From Blumeriella jaapii (taxonomy: Eukaryota > Ascomycota > Leotiomycetes > Helotiales > Drepanopezizaceae): a DNA stretch of 14,805 bases. Made by a program: the position numbers and the translations under genes. Shown piece after piece: positions 1 through 8,049 of the stretch. Under the pieces are notes generated by a model. It was given only the letters and a program-made list of their open reading frames with translations. It was not told where the DNA came from and did no database searches. Position 1 is the stretch's first letter; every line of letters starts with the position of its first letter. Where the stretch lies: assembly GCA_009599575.1 (NCBI GenBank), contig VWND01000061.1, positions 1 through 14,805 of the forward strand. The letters are read 5' to 3'.

Positions 1-1100
1 TTTTTTTTCGAATACGAAAAAAACGTTTTTGCTTATAAAAACAATAAAAAAGCGGCAAATACGGCTGTAGCCGGCTATAAAGCGTTTGTAAAAATTGCAA
101 AAGCTTAAAAAGCTTTGCACGTTTCGCATATTCGTTGCATATTGCTAATTTTTAATAATAGCGATTTTTTCAGGATTTATTTTAATATTTTAAATGCTAA
201 TAACGAAATTTAAAAATTTGGTTTTCGTAATATTAAATTCGCATTTTTTAATATCAGCTTTTAAATTATGTTTTTTTAAAATCGATAAAATCTTTTTAAC
301 GTGAATTTTATATTTTAAATTATTCGCGAAATAAATAAAAATATCGTTAAAATACGCCGAGCAGAAATTATTTAAATGTTTTATAAAAATATTATTAATA
401 AAGCGTTGAAATATAACGGGCCTATTAATAAGGCCGAACGGAAAAACTTTATATTTATATATGCCGTATCGGATACGGAAACTGGTTAGTTTTTTAAACT
501 TTTCGGATATTCGGATTCGATTAAATATTTATTAAATATTAATTTTCGTAAATATTTTAGCTTTAATAATTCGCGCTAGCATTTCGTTAATTAAAAGCAA
601 AAGGTAGAAATCTTTTTTCGTAAAGTTATTAAGCTTGCGGTAATCGATATACAAGCGTATAAAACCGTTTAATTTTTTAATAAATAAAATCGGAGCGGCG
701 AAAAAAGTATTAAAAGATTTAATAAAACTTTTATACAAATTGTCGAGAATATAGCTTTTGACTTTTATAAGCTGTTCGTTCGTAAAGCGTTTGAATAGTT
801 TTATAAAAAGCGTATTTTTCGTAGCAAAATGTATTTTATAATTTATATCGGGGCGGCGAAAAGCGAGCTTATCGCTTTTTTGCTTATAAAAAAGTTTTTC
901 GAATTCCGAATATTAAATTGGAAAAAGCTTTTTTATAAAAACCACGTTATCGTTATATTTAGCTTGCAAAGCGTCGAAAACAAAAATGTTTTTTATTGCC
1001 GCGAATTATATAATTTTTTTAAATTCGGCGATTTTCGCACGGCGGAAACGTTTTTTATTTATATTATATATAAAAGTAACAAACGTGTAATCGCTGAATA
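1..1100 (-). pseudogene. Reverse transcriptase of element A (Ty3/Gypsy), stops throughout, partial
   Basis: Reverse transcriptase copies element RNA into DNA inside virus-like particles. On the minus strand one frame runs from about 830 to 1 with few stops. It shows, in order, an upstream ALRTNEQLIKVKSYILDN segment, FAAPILFIKKLNG, YIDYRKLNNF, FTKINI, YGIYKYKVFPFGLINRP, the catalytic box read as YFND (343-354), then KADIKKCEFNITKTKFLNFV and NPEKIAIIKN. These match the finger, palm and thumb order of fungal Ty3/Gypsy RTs. The family has Y-x-D-D at the catalytic box; here the first Asp codon is AAC (346-348), as expected from G-to-A after T. In-frame stops at about 157 and 190 on this frame, and several further upstream, fit CAA/CAG or TGG changes. 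The stretch 830-1100 is the linker towards protease and is weaker. Confidence 0.9.
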
Positions 1101-1119
1101 ATGGTAACTTTTTTTTTTT

Positions 1120-1960
1120 TTACGGCTCGCATTCGCTTTTCGTAACGTATTTGTAAAACGCTGAATGCAAAAGCGAAAATACAACTGATATTGCAATTAA
1201 AAATAAAAAAGGTAGCAATTGGCCCGGTTGGAAAAACCGGCTTGGTCGATTTAAAACTGCCAATAAAAAACTTTTTTATTTTATATAAACTGCTTTTAAG
1301 ATTTCGTATAAACGTGAAAGATTTATTAGTTTCAAAGCTTAAATAGGCTTTTTTAATCGTCGTAAAAATATTAGCAAAAATATATAAAGTTTTTATTGCG
1401 CTGTTTCGTTTGTTTATATTTTTTTAATATATGCGATTAAGCATTTTAAGTTTTTTTCGCTGATTAAAATCGACGAATAACTGTTTATTAAAATAAAAAA
1501 TAATAAATATATCGAATAGCCATTTTATTTTGTTTTTTTTTTGGTTATACGCTTGCTTTAAATCGTAATATTATAAAAATTTGCGATTAATAAAAACGTC
1601 GGTAAAACCTAGGTTTGTAATTAAAAAAAAAAAATTTATACGACGTCGGTTAATCGTAAAAAAAAAAAAAATAGCAGAAAAAATAAGCTTTTCCGGCTCG
1701 CTATTATAGCCGGTGAATATAATAGGCTTGTGCAATCGAATAAAACTTATTTCGAAACGTTAAAAAAGTTAATACGTTAAAAAAGTTTTAATCGCATCGA
1801 AAATATTAATTCCGCTATCGATATATGCAAATGTTTTAATATATAATTTATTACGTGCTAGTTTTATAAAAATTAAAAACTATCGTTTTTTTATTAAAAA
1901 GCGCTGGTTAAATTTTAAATTTTTTTATAAATCGAATTTTTTATTATAATAAAAATCTTT
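1120..1960 (-). pseudogene. Probable protease/linker region of element A, heavily decayed
   Basis: This lies between the gag zinc knuckle and the RT, where a Ty3/Gypsy element carries its aspartic protease. The minus-strand frames are strongly broken by stops, and I could not find a convincing D-[ST]-G active-site triad. Short coding-like stretches remain, such as GYNSEPEKLI near 1690-1720, in which intact CpG-containing codons persist. The call therefore rests mainly on position. The long T and A homopolymers (for example near 1620-1670) probably moved the frame. If the triad is present it has been changed beyond recognition by eye. Confidence 0.4.
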
Positions 1961-1979
1961 GCTACGATTTAAAAGTTTT

Positions 1980-2440
1980 TTAACAAATCGTTTTGTTTTT
2001 CGTCGATAGTTATTTCGGCGATTTTGCGACTAAGCTTAGCGTCGGAATAAACGTTTGCGAAATGGCCGGGCTTATCGCAATTATAATAAGCGCTAAAAAA
2101 ACGCGCAGCCAAACGAAAAAAACCGAGGATGGCAGAAATAGCAGCTATACGCTCGTAAAAATTTTTATCAGAAAAAGGAAAAGCCGTGCGAGCAAAAAAG
2201 GCTAGAAAAGTAAAACGCTATAAGATTTTGAAAATACCGGAAATACGCTTAGAATTTTAATTAGCAAAAGTTACAGCAAAGGAAAAATAATTTATACGAC
2301 GGACAGAAGCTATTTTTTCAGCTCGGATATTGCGTGATTTTTTATTCGCAACGGCCAAAAATTCGTTTAAAATAATATAATTATTATTTATTTTATATTT
2401 TTTTATTCGAAAATCGTATTTAAAAATAAAAGTAATTTTT
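1980..2440 (-). pseudogene. C-terminal gag of element A with degenerate zinc knuckle
   Basis: Gag packages the element RNA, and many Ty3/Gypsy gags end in a CX2CX4HX4C zinc knuckle. The minus strand at 2047-2088 reads YYNCDKPGHFANVY. The spacing and the KPGH core are those of a knuckle, but the first and fourth Cys positions are Tyr (TAT). TGT-to-TAT is G-to-A after T, the RIP type, so zinc binding would be lost. Upstream (higher coordinates) the same frame continues through a basic, Ala/Arg-containing stretch to about 2400 with scattered stops. Downstream it continues with SDAKLSRKIAEITIDEKQND. The plus-strand open frame over the same bases (1993-2205) is a shadow. Confidence 0.7.
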
Positions 2441-2449
2441 TCGTATATA

Positions 2450-2820
2450 TTTTTAAATTAACGGTTTTTAGCAATTTTATTAATAATTGCGTAATAAATA
2501 AATAAAAAACGAAAATTATTATAAATTTAACCGTTGTTTATATAAAACTTATTGTATTGCAATTTGGCAGATTAAACGCGGTTGTAATTAAAAAAGCGCT
2601 GATTAAAAATACGAAAAACGTTTCGGGGCCGATTAGGCTTGATTATGAAACTCGAAGTTTAAATGCTTTAAAATAATGGTTTTTGCTTTTTTAATAATAT
2701 ATTTAAAATATGCTTTGGCTTAATTTATGCTTTGTATAAAATTTCTTAAATACTTTTTAATAAACAGTTTTATATTTATTTTTTATACGTTATATTTAAT
2801 TTTTTTTTAATAATCGCTAA
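2450..2820. other. Very AT-rich stretch without recognisable gene (element A gag interval)
   Basis: This stretch is made largely of A/T runs, with stops in all frames. By position it should be gag of element A on the minus strand, but no conserved motif is visible. I see no promoter, repeat or RNA gene in it. Confidence 0.5.
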
Positions 2821-3560
2821 AAGCGTGACGAAAGTATTTGATTTTGGATGATTCGACTCGAGGAATGGCTAGATCGAGGACGAGAAGGTAGTATTCGGAA
2901 ATTGATTGGAGGTTCGCCGTAAAAGCGCGCGAAGTTCGGAATGGAAGGAAGGCGTCGCGGGCGATAGCGGAGGCTGGAAGGCGAGCGGCGGCGATAGCTT
3001 AAGCGATTATTTGGGCGATCTGAAGCTGCTGGGCCGCAGTAAATTTTTCAGCGTTGGCAAATATGCTGGGCAGTTGTAAAAGTATTCGTCGGTTTAAAAG
3101 TATTAAAGTGTTAGCGTCGTACAACTCGATTTTAGATTCGATAATAAAGCGAAAGGATTCAGCAGCAAATAACTATAATTCGGTAAAAAAGTCGTGGAAT
3201 AAAAATTCGCTGCTAGAATCGTCGAAAAAGCTTGAAACGAATAAAAATTCGAAAGCGCCAAAAGCAAAAGCAAAAAATAGAAATGCTGACTCGAAGCCGA
3301 ATCGTACGAATTACGTTCGTTTTCGAATGCTACGTCGATTTATAAAAAAAGCATAAAATATTATAATATTAAAAAGAAGCGATTCGAATTGCAAAGGCAA
3401 ATCGAATTAATAAAAAAAAAAAACTCTAGCTTTTTCTGAAAACAAAATTAATAAAAAAAAGTTCTGATTAAAGCATCGATAAATAAACGTCGGTACGGGC
3501 GGCCTGAAAAAAATTCGAATTGCAAAAGCAGATCGAGTTTTTAACCGTAGATATAAAGCT
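2820..3560. other. GC-richer, weakly RIPped patch with coding character, unassigned
   Basis: Composition changes sharply at about 2820: 2820-3060 is rich in GCG, GGCG and GAAG. On the plus strand an Ala/Arg-rich run (AEAGRRAAAIA) leads into an open frame at 3054-3356 that is rich in Ser, Lys and Asn. After a frame change come the segments RFELQRQIEL and KFELQKQIEF, which would suit a coiled coil. On the minus strand the same bases give no recognisable gag, although element A's gag would be expected here. It could be the N-terminal gag of A read on the minus strand, a plus-strand fragment of another element, or captured host sequence. I do not recognise the product. Confidence 0.4.
3382..3540. 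repeat. Pair of about 28-bp direct repeats (3382-3409 and 3513-3540)
   Basis: The sequence attcgaattgcaaaggcaaa at 3382 recurs at 3513 as attcgaattgcaaaagcaga, and the similarity continues for about 28 bp. In the plus sense the two copies read FELQRQIEL and FELQKQIEF. This could be a local duplication or a heptad-like protein repeat. The differences are all A/G transitions apart from the last bases. Confidence 0.65.
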
Positions 3561-3650
3561 TTCCAGCGAAAATTGTTTGGTTTTTTTTTATATTATAGCT
3601 AGCTTAAAAATAATCGGGATAATATAAACCAAAAAATACGCATATAAATT

Positions 3651-3680
3651 AAAAAAAAAACACCGAGCTAGAATGCTCGG
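3651..3680 (-). terminator. Hairpin plus T-run in LTR A, candidate 3'-processing signal
   Basis: On the minus strand CCGAGC (3675-3680) pairs with GCTCGG (3663-3668) around the 6-nt loop ATTCTA. TG and a run of ten T (3651-3660) follow directly. It sits just downstream of the TATA-like box, so it may mark the R region. Its function is inferred from structure and position only. Confidence 0.45.
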
Positions 3681-3690
3681 GGTCGCGAAC

Positions 3691-3702
3691 TTTATATATA
3701 AT
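3691..3702 (-). promoter_or_regulatory. TATA-like box of LTR A
   Basis: The minus strand reads ATTATATATAAA, about 20 bases inside the 10-bp CACGTG palindrome and upstream of the hairpin. Its place in the LTR suits a core promoter. AT-richness of the window lowers its specificity. Confidence 0.4.
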
Positions 3703-3717
3703 GGGCTGCGCTTATAG

Positions 3718-3727
3718 GTCACGTGAC
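3718..3727. promoter_or_regulatory. Perfect 10-bp palindrome GTCACGTGAC (E-box type)
   Basis: The site is its own reverse complement and has a CACGTG core, the class bound by bHLH factors in fungi. It is unmutated although it contains two RIP-prone CpA/TpG pairs, and it lies just upstream of the TATA-like box of LTR A. Confidence 0.5.
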
Positions 3728-3777
3728 TTAGCGCGAAGCCTAGTGGCCGAGGTGGTCCGTGCCCAAACCTTATTCCA

Positions 3778-3834
3778 ATACCACCGGCAATCATACCACT
3801 GGCAACCATACCACTGGCAACCATACCACTAGCC
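3778..3834. repeat. 15-bp tandem repeat, about 3.8 units, in LTR A
   Basis: The units begin at 3778, 3793, 3808 and 3823. Units 2 and 3 are identical (ataccactggcaacc). Unit 1 differs at two positions, and unit 4 diverges after its first 8 bases. On the minus strand they make the ASGMV-like peptide repeat of a spurious open frame (3588-3881). The unit is rich in CpA yet largely unmutated. Confidence 0.85.
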
Positions 3835-3929
3835 AGGGGAGGATCGTAACATTTATTTAATATAAAAAAAAGATTCGACAAAGTTATTAATAAATCAATT
3901 CTTATATTAAAAAAAAACGAAAAAATTAA

Positions 3930-4480
3930 AATTATTCGAGGAAAAAACGATTTTGAATTGGAAAAAAACTAAAAAAAAATTATAACACCGTAGTTAATTT
4001 AGCCGACGAAAAAAAATCCTCGGAAAAAATCAGCTTTTTGGCTTTCGTTATAAAAACCCAAAAGTCAAAACGACGAAACTGCTTTTACACGGCTATAAAA
4101 GCGCCAAAAATAAAAATAATGCTTAAAAAAAATACGACCGCCTTCGTTTTATTCGATAATAAAGCCGAAGTTTATTGCATAAATTAGAAAACAGCCGAAG
4201 CTAATAGTATTTCGATTATCACCGATAAATAAATGATTTATATTATCGTTAATAAAAATATTATTAAGTTTAATGAAATTGTACGAAATGTAAAAATCGA
4301 CGTTGAAAATATTATTATTTATAAAAACTTTTTAGTAATAAAAAAATATTTTTATTTTATTATTTTTGGAATGTTCTGAATCTTAAAAAATTTCGTCAGT
4401 TTTAAATACACCGAAAACGGCCAGATGAAAGCTTTTTTTTTGAAACTGAAACCGATTTTTCCAAAATCAAATTATCGTCG
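3930..4480 (+). pseudogene. Aspartic protease region of element B, active-site triad altered
   Basis: The protease cleaves the Gag-Pol polyprotein. One plus frame from about 3940 to 4480 reads TTAFVLFDNKAEVYCIN (4155 is the D codon), then IIKFNEIVRNVKIDVENI and LVIKKYFYFIIFGMF. The second block fits the beta strands and the hydrophobic-G segment that closes a retropepsin fold. The family triad is D-[ST]-G-A; here the codons are GAT AAT AAA GCC, so only Asp and Ala remain. All implied changes are G-to-A. In-frame stops occur near 4182, 4230 and 4377. Upstream, NLADEKKSSEKISFLAFVIK is probably the gag/protease junction. The frame continues as a linker (KYTENGQMKAFFLKLKP, then YRRWR) to about 4740. 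Confidence 0.75.
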
Positions 4481-4586
4481 TTGGCGATAAGGTTTTTCTA
4501 GTCGACGTTTTATCGAGAAACGAATAGCCGGCTTTGATTTTAAAATAAACGTTAGGCTGTAATAAAACTTGGAAAATACTCGGCTA

Positions 4587-4628
4587 AAAGCATTTACGTT
4601 ATTAATCGAAATAGCACCGCGAGTAAAA
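4587..4628 (+). repeat. 42-nt in-phase module, copy 1
   Basis: It reads KAFTLLIEIAPRVK in the frame of element B's protease-RT linker. It shares length, codon phase and the GCACCGCGAGTAAAA end with copies at 6537, 6600 and 9668. The 5' half looks more mutated than in copies 2 and 3. Confidence 0.6.
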
Positions 4629-4744
4629 TTAGCTAATATTAATATTTTTGGCTATTAATTCGAAAATAAAAGCTTCGAAGATTTCGTTTTGTATTAAATA
4701 AATCCGACTTATATATCCTACTTTTTTATATTAATATCAGCATT

Positions 4745-5790
4745 TTTTATAAGCGTAAAGCTGATAAAATACGATTTGTAAATTTTAGCGAATCCGATGG
4801 AAATATTTCCGGAAAAATAAACGATTGGTTCGAAAAAGACGAAGCAACAAAACTATTTTAATTAATTATTGGCGAGCTCGGAAAACTTATTACCGGCCGA
4901 TTTTTCAGCTTATTATTTAGCAGCCGATTTATAAAAAAACGATTTGATAATTTAGCAATCGAAACCTAATTTTTGCTAAAAAAGAAAAAGGTTTTATACG
5001 AAATTTTACGCAACCGAAAAAAAGCTATAATTTTCGATTTTACCGAAATAAGCTAATTCAGCTTTAACGTTACGTTTTATATCGATATTAAAACCGTGTT
5101 TTACGAAGCCTAGCAAAAAAAGATTTTTTCAGTTTTTAAAACCTTTTAAAATAAAATAATCGAAATGCTGAAAAAACGAATTAAGCAAAGGATTTTCGAA
5201 TTTTGCTACGGCTTATACAAAAACAAATAGTTTATCGTTGCGAAAAAAAAAAAAGGTATTTATAAATTTATTATCGCAATCGTCGAAATAAACAAAATAA
5301 CGATACGAAACGCTAACGTGCTATTTAACGTCGATTAATTTTTAAACGAATTCGCAAAATTAATAATCGTTTTTTTTTTCGATTTGTTTTTAAGCTACGA
5401 CTATTTAGTATTTGATTTACGATTTCGAAATATAACGGCAATTTAAATTTCAATCGGTTTACTGCGTATAACGAAAATACTTATGAAAGCTATTAATTCG
5501 GTCGTTTAATTCGTAAAAATCGTATACAAAATTTTTATAATTTGCATTTTCGATATTGCTTTGTTTTATATTAACGACGTCGGAATAAAAGGCCTTAGAT
5601 TATATTATAATAATAAAAAGATTTTTTTTAAAATTCGACGTTATATAATAAAATATATTTAAAATATCGATAAAATTATAATTTGTTTCGAAAAAGCTAA
5701 AGTTATTATTAGCTTTCGATTAAAATTTTGTATGCTCGAAATAAATATCGTTAGTTATATAATTAACAGCGCTGGCCGCTATTTTTAACG
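4745..5790 (+). pseudogene. Reverse transcriptase of element B, stops throughout
   Basis: After a frame change near 4740 the plus strand reads YKRKADKIRFVNFSESDG, the start of a segment I know from a group of fungal Ty3/Gypsy pols. One frame (starting for example at 5042) then runs without indels to about 5935. It contains FDFTEIS, IIEMLKKRIKQRIFEFCYG, FIVAKKKKGIYKFIIA, FDLFLSYD, ISIGLLRITKILMKAINS, the catalytic box YINDVGIKG (5567-5593), IRRYIIKYI, and FEKAKVIISFRLKFC. The first catalytic Asp of Y-x-D-D is Asn (AAC at 5573-5575), a G-to-A change after T. More than ten in-frame TAA/TAG codons replace Gln or Trp. The frame phase is preserved although the sense is destroyed, which shows point mutation rather than indel decay. 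Confidence 0.92.
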
Positions 5791-6480
5791 AAAAAAAAAA
5801 AAATTTAAAAAAATTTGCGAATAAAAAAGGTGTAAAGATATTACCGAAGCCAGAGCTTTTATTAGCGTTATAATTTATTATCGCAATTGAATTAAAATTT
5901 TTTTTAAAAAAATTGCACCGATTTACGCTATAATAAAAAAAAAATCGATTTCGTTTAAAAAAAAAGCAGAACAAAGCTATAAAAGTTTTTAAAAACGACT
6001 TTTTATCGGCTTTATCGCTTATGCGAATCGATTACAGTCCAAACGCAAAAGAAATTATTTTGACTATCGACGTTAATATTTTCGGTTAGAAAGCTGTATT
6101 GCAATAAATCGATAAAAACAAAAAACGGCATTTTTTACGATTCGAAAGCGGCTTATAGTTTTTCGCAAAAGCACGCTACAATGCTACCAAACGAAAATAT
6201 CGAGGCGTTTTTAAAATAATAAAAAAAATAAAAAGCGAATTGTACGGCGTATATTTTATTTTAAAAACAAACGCAAAAGTTTTTGTCGATTAATTAAATA
6301 AAAAAGCTAATAATCTGTTAAAAGCATTCGTTATTAATTAAATAATTTAAATGCGATTTATAAACTTCGAAATTAAATATATTAAAAAAATAATTAATAC
6401 AGCGGCAAACGGCTTTTCTAAACGAAAACGTTTTTATTCGTTTAACTTCGTTAAATAAAGCGAACAAAATATCGACAAAT
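5791..6480 (+). pseudogene. RNase H of element B, frame-shifted and inactive
   Basis: RNase H removes the RNA strand during reverse transcription. CKDITEARAFISVIIYYRN (5831-5887) is the connection segment. The frame then moves at A-runs between 5935 and 5965. The next frame reads LMRIDYSPNAKEIILTIDVNIFG (first catalytic Asp in IDV, 6069-6071), then ATKRKYRGVFKIIKKIKSELYGVYF, ILKTNAKVFVD, and INTAANGFSKRKR near the end. In related fungal elements the residue before the Cys/Arg-Gly of the second block is the catalytic Glu; here it is Lys. The second Asp (VD, before a stop) is still readable. Several stops of the Gln/Trp type are present. Confidence 0.85.
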
Positions 6481-6536
6481 AAATCGCTAACGAAATCGGC
6501 TGCTTTGTTATTTGCGCTTTGAGTTTTATAAAGCCA

Positions 6537-6641
6537 AAACTATTCGCGTTGTTATTTCGGCTAGCACCGCGAATAAAAAACATTAATTTTCGGGCCGAAA
6601 AAGCATTCGCGTTATTATTTCGGCTGGCACCGCGAATGGAT
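6537..6641 (+). repeat. 42-nt in-phase module, copies 2 and 3 (6537-6578 and 6600-6641)
   Basis: The copies read KLFALLFRLAPRIK and KAFALLFRLAPRMD in element B's RNase H-integrase linker, 63 nt apart (21 codons), in the same frame. Copy 3 contains CATTCGCG (6604-6611), which is the exact reverse complement of CGCGAATG (6631-6638), so it can form an 8-bp stem with a 19-nt loop. Copies 2 and 3 are nearly identical and may be a local duplication. The same layout recurs at 4587 and 9668. Confidence 0.7.
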
Positions 6642-6779
6642 TTAACCGAAAACGATCGGAATAAGCCGATTAACGACGAAAATAAACTTTTAATCGATAA
6701 TTACGAAATTAAAAACTTTTATTTAATCGTATATTATTTAATTATTTTATTTAAATTATTTAGCGTATTAAATTATTAA

Positions 6780-7080
6780 TTTAAATTATTTAAAAACCAG
6801 GCTTTCGATTATATTTTAGCCGACAGAAAGCTATATAAAATAAAAAATAATATATATCAAAAACGCTTAATAATAAACAATAAAGCCGACAAGTTTTAAA
6901 TTATAAAAAAAGCCTACGAAGAAATGTTTTATAAAAAAATTAAAACTATTTATTACCGAATTAAAAACGATTTTTAATAAAAAAAATGCTTCGAAAATTG
7001 CAAAGCTTTCGTTAAAAATTGCATTTTTTATTAAAAACGAAAGCTTGGCCGAAAAAAAAATTTATTATATTCGACGTGAT
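6780..7080 (+). pseudogene. Integrase N-terminal zinc domain of element B (H2C2 type), ligands lost
   Basis: The plus frame reads FDYILADRKLYKIKNNIYQKRLIINNKADKF in two short blocks before a stop. It continues AYEEMFYKKIKTIYYRIKNDF, two stops, then CFENCKAFVKNCIFY. In the family this domain carries HX3-5H and CX2C zinc ligands. Both His positions are read as Tyr (for example TAC at 6915-6917), as expected from CAC/CAT to TAC/TAT, a CpA-to-TpA change. The last Cys is Tyr (7029-7031), while the Cys at 7020-7022 survives. The domain would not fold around zinc. The two stops after NDF probably were Trp codons, which are common at that place in the family. Confidence 0.82.
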
Positions 7081-7089
7081 TTTTTGAAA

Positions 7090-7560
7090 TTTGAAAAAAA
7101 ATTAATTTCGACGTTATACGCGTATTAATTACCGATCGCGGTTATACGTGTTTTGTATTTGCTATCGACGATTTGTTTAAATGGCTTGAAAAGCGACTTT
7201 TCCGAAACGTTATTTCCGAAGTTATAGCGACTTTTTTTTAAAAAAACGTTGTATATCGATACGGTTTGTTTAGCAAATTAAATATCGATAATAAATTCGA
7301 AAACAAAAGCGTTGTCGAAACTTTTATAAAAAAATACGAAATCCAGCGCATTTAAATCTTAGCTTATAATTCGAAAAGCAACGGATCCGTTAAACGAAAT
7401 TATAAGAATATTTTCGACGGCTTTTTAAAAGCTATTCGAAAAGATTATAAGCGTTGATCGCGGAAATTCTCGGAAATGCTTTTTGCTATGCGTATATATA
7501 TATACGCTTTTATTAAAATGATTTTATTTTTTATTTAATACGGCAGAAACGCTCGATTGC
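7090..7560 (+). pseudogene. Integrase catalytic core of element B, Glu replaced by Lys
   Basis: Integrase inserts the DNA copy into the genome using a D-D-E metal site. The plus strand reads VFAIDDLFKWLEKR, NVISEVIATFF, YRYGLFSKLNIDNKFENK (second Asp, 7287-7289), then LAYNSKSNGSVKRNYKNIFDG. The family has a Glu two residues after the NG-x of the last block; here it is Lys, codon AAA at 7392-7394 right after GTT. GAA-to-AAA after T is a RIP-type change. There are 34 residues between this position and the second Asp. Stops occur near 7241 and 7353. The segment to 7560 still shows FAMRIYIYAFIKM, matching the helix after the core. The first catalytic Asp was not pinned down. Confidence 0.85.
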
Positions 7561-7679
7561 TTCTGAAAACAAAATGGTTTGTATAAAGATTTTATAATAT
7601 AATTAAAATAAAAACAAAAGCAGACTTATTAATAATAAGGTTTAAATAGCTAAATTACCGCGATATAAATATAAAAAAA

Positions 7680-8040
7680 AAAATTTAAAAAAGAAAAGGT
7701 ATAAAAAAACGGCTAAAAAAGTTTGGAATAAAACCAAGGTTTTAAAAAAAACGCTAATTAAAAAAAGAGATTTGGTTTTAATTTACGACGTTCAGCGCGC
7801 TATTAACAAATCGGCCGATATTAAATTTAATTATAAATAATTCGAATTTTACGAAATATGCGAGGCCGAATTAAATAAAAGTTATTATAAACTTACGGAA
7901 TTCGATAAGACAAAACTGAAAGAAACGTTCGCCGCTAACCGGTAAAGCGATTTTATAAAAAAAATCAGCAAGTTTATTTTTTAAATTCTGATTTAAACAG
8001 CGATTCCGATTTCAGCGATTTCGACGACGATTCCGATTAA
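7680..8040 (+). pseudogene. C-terminal GPY/F-like module and acidic tail of element B integrase
   Basis: RDLVLIYDVQRAINKSADIKF begins near 7763 and is followed by NYK-stop-FEFYEICEAELNKSYYKLTEFD and KLKETFAANR. This layout (a beta-rich module with a K-W-x-G-P-Y type start, then Y-x-L and a final F-x-x-NR) is the GPY/F module that helps target integration in Ty3/Gypsy elements. The Trp is a TAA stop and the GP residues are no longer visible. After a frame change near 7985 an Asp/Ser tail reads NSDLNSDSDFSDFDDDSD and ends at TAA 8038-8040. No chromodomain follows, unlike element C. Confidence 0.8.
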
Positions 8041-8049
8041 AAAAATTAT

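Larger units (their letters stand above)
1..3851 (-). mobile_element. Element A: RIP-degraded Ty3/Gypsy LTR retrotransposon, 3' part off the left edge
   Basis: Reading the minus strand from 3851 downwards gives an LTR-like sequence starting TGTTACG, then a gag-type zinc knuckle (2047-2088), a poorly preserved protease region, and a clear Ty3/Gypsy reverse transcriptase that reaches the left edge just as RNase H should begin. The LTR-gag-RT order fits a Ty3/Gypsy element transcribed on the minus strand. RNase H, integrase and the second LTR would lie outside the window. In-frame stops are TAA/TAG where Gln or Trp is expected, so the copy is dead. It abuts element B in opposite orientation at 3851/3852. 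The assignment is firm for RT and reasonable for the knuckle and LTR. The interval 2820-3560 may not belong to the element. Confidence 0.85.
3545..3851 (-). repeat. 5' LTR of element A (inner end uncertain)
   Basis: Read on the minus strand it opens with TGTTACGATCC, an LTR-like TG start at 3851. It then carries four 15-bp tandem units (3778-3834), the 10-bp palindrome GTCACGTGAC (3718-3727), a TATA-like box (3691-3702), and a hairpin followed by a T-run (3651-3680). This order of promoter elements then 3'-processing signal is what an LTR's U3-R-U5 would have. It keeps far more CpA than its surroundings, so it is lightly RIPped. The inner boundary is a guess, because no clear CA end or primer-binding site was seen; it lies somewhere between 3500 and 3640. 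The second LTR is outside the window, so the pair cannot be compared. Confidence 0.65.

Noticed and set aside
829..1101. Plus-strand open frame of 90 codons
   Set aside because: It is antisense to the RT/linker of element A, whose minus frame carries recognisable RT motifs just downstream.
3778..3834. CRISPR-like array of 15-bp repeats
   Set aside because: Units are directly adjacent with no spacers, and the sequence lies in a fungal-type LTR. It is a short tandem repeat.
3588..3881. Open frame on the minus strand with ASGMV peptide repeats
   Set aside because: It covers the LTR promoter, hairpin and tandem repeat; the peptide repeats come from the 15-bp DNA units.
5720..5974. Minus-strand open frame of 84 codons
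   Set aside because: It is antisense to the RT/RNase H junction of element B.
6519..6779. A separate small gene on the plus strand
   Set aside because: It is a stop-free stretch of element B's pol frame (RNase H-integrase linker) and has no independent start.
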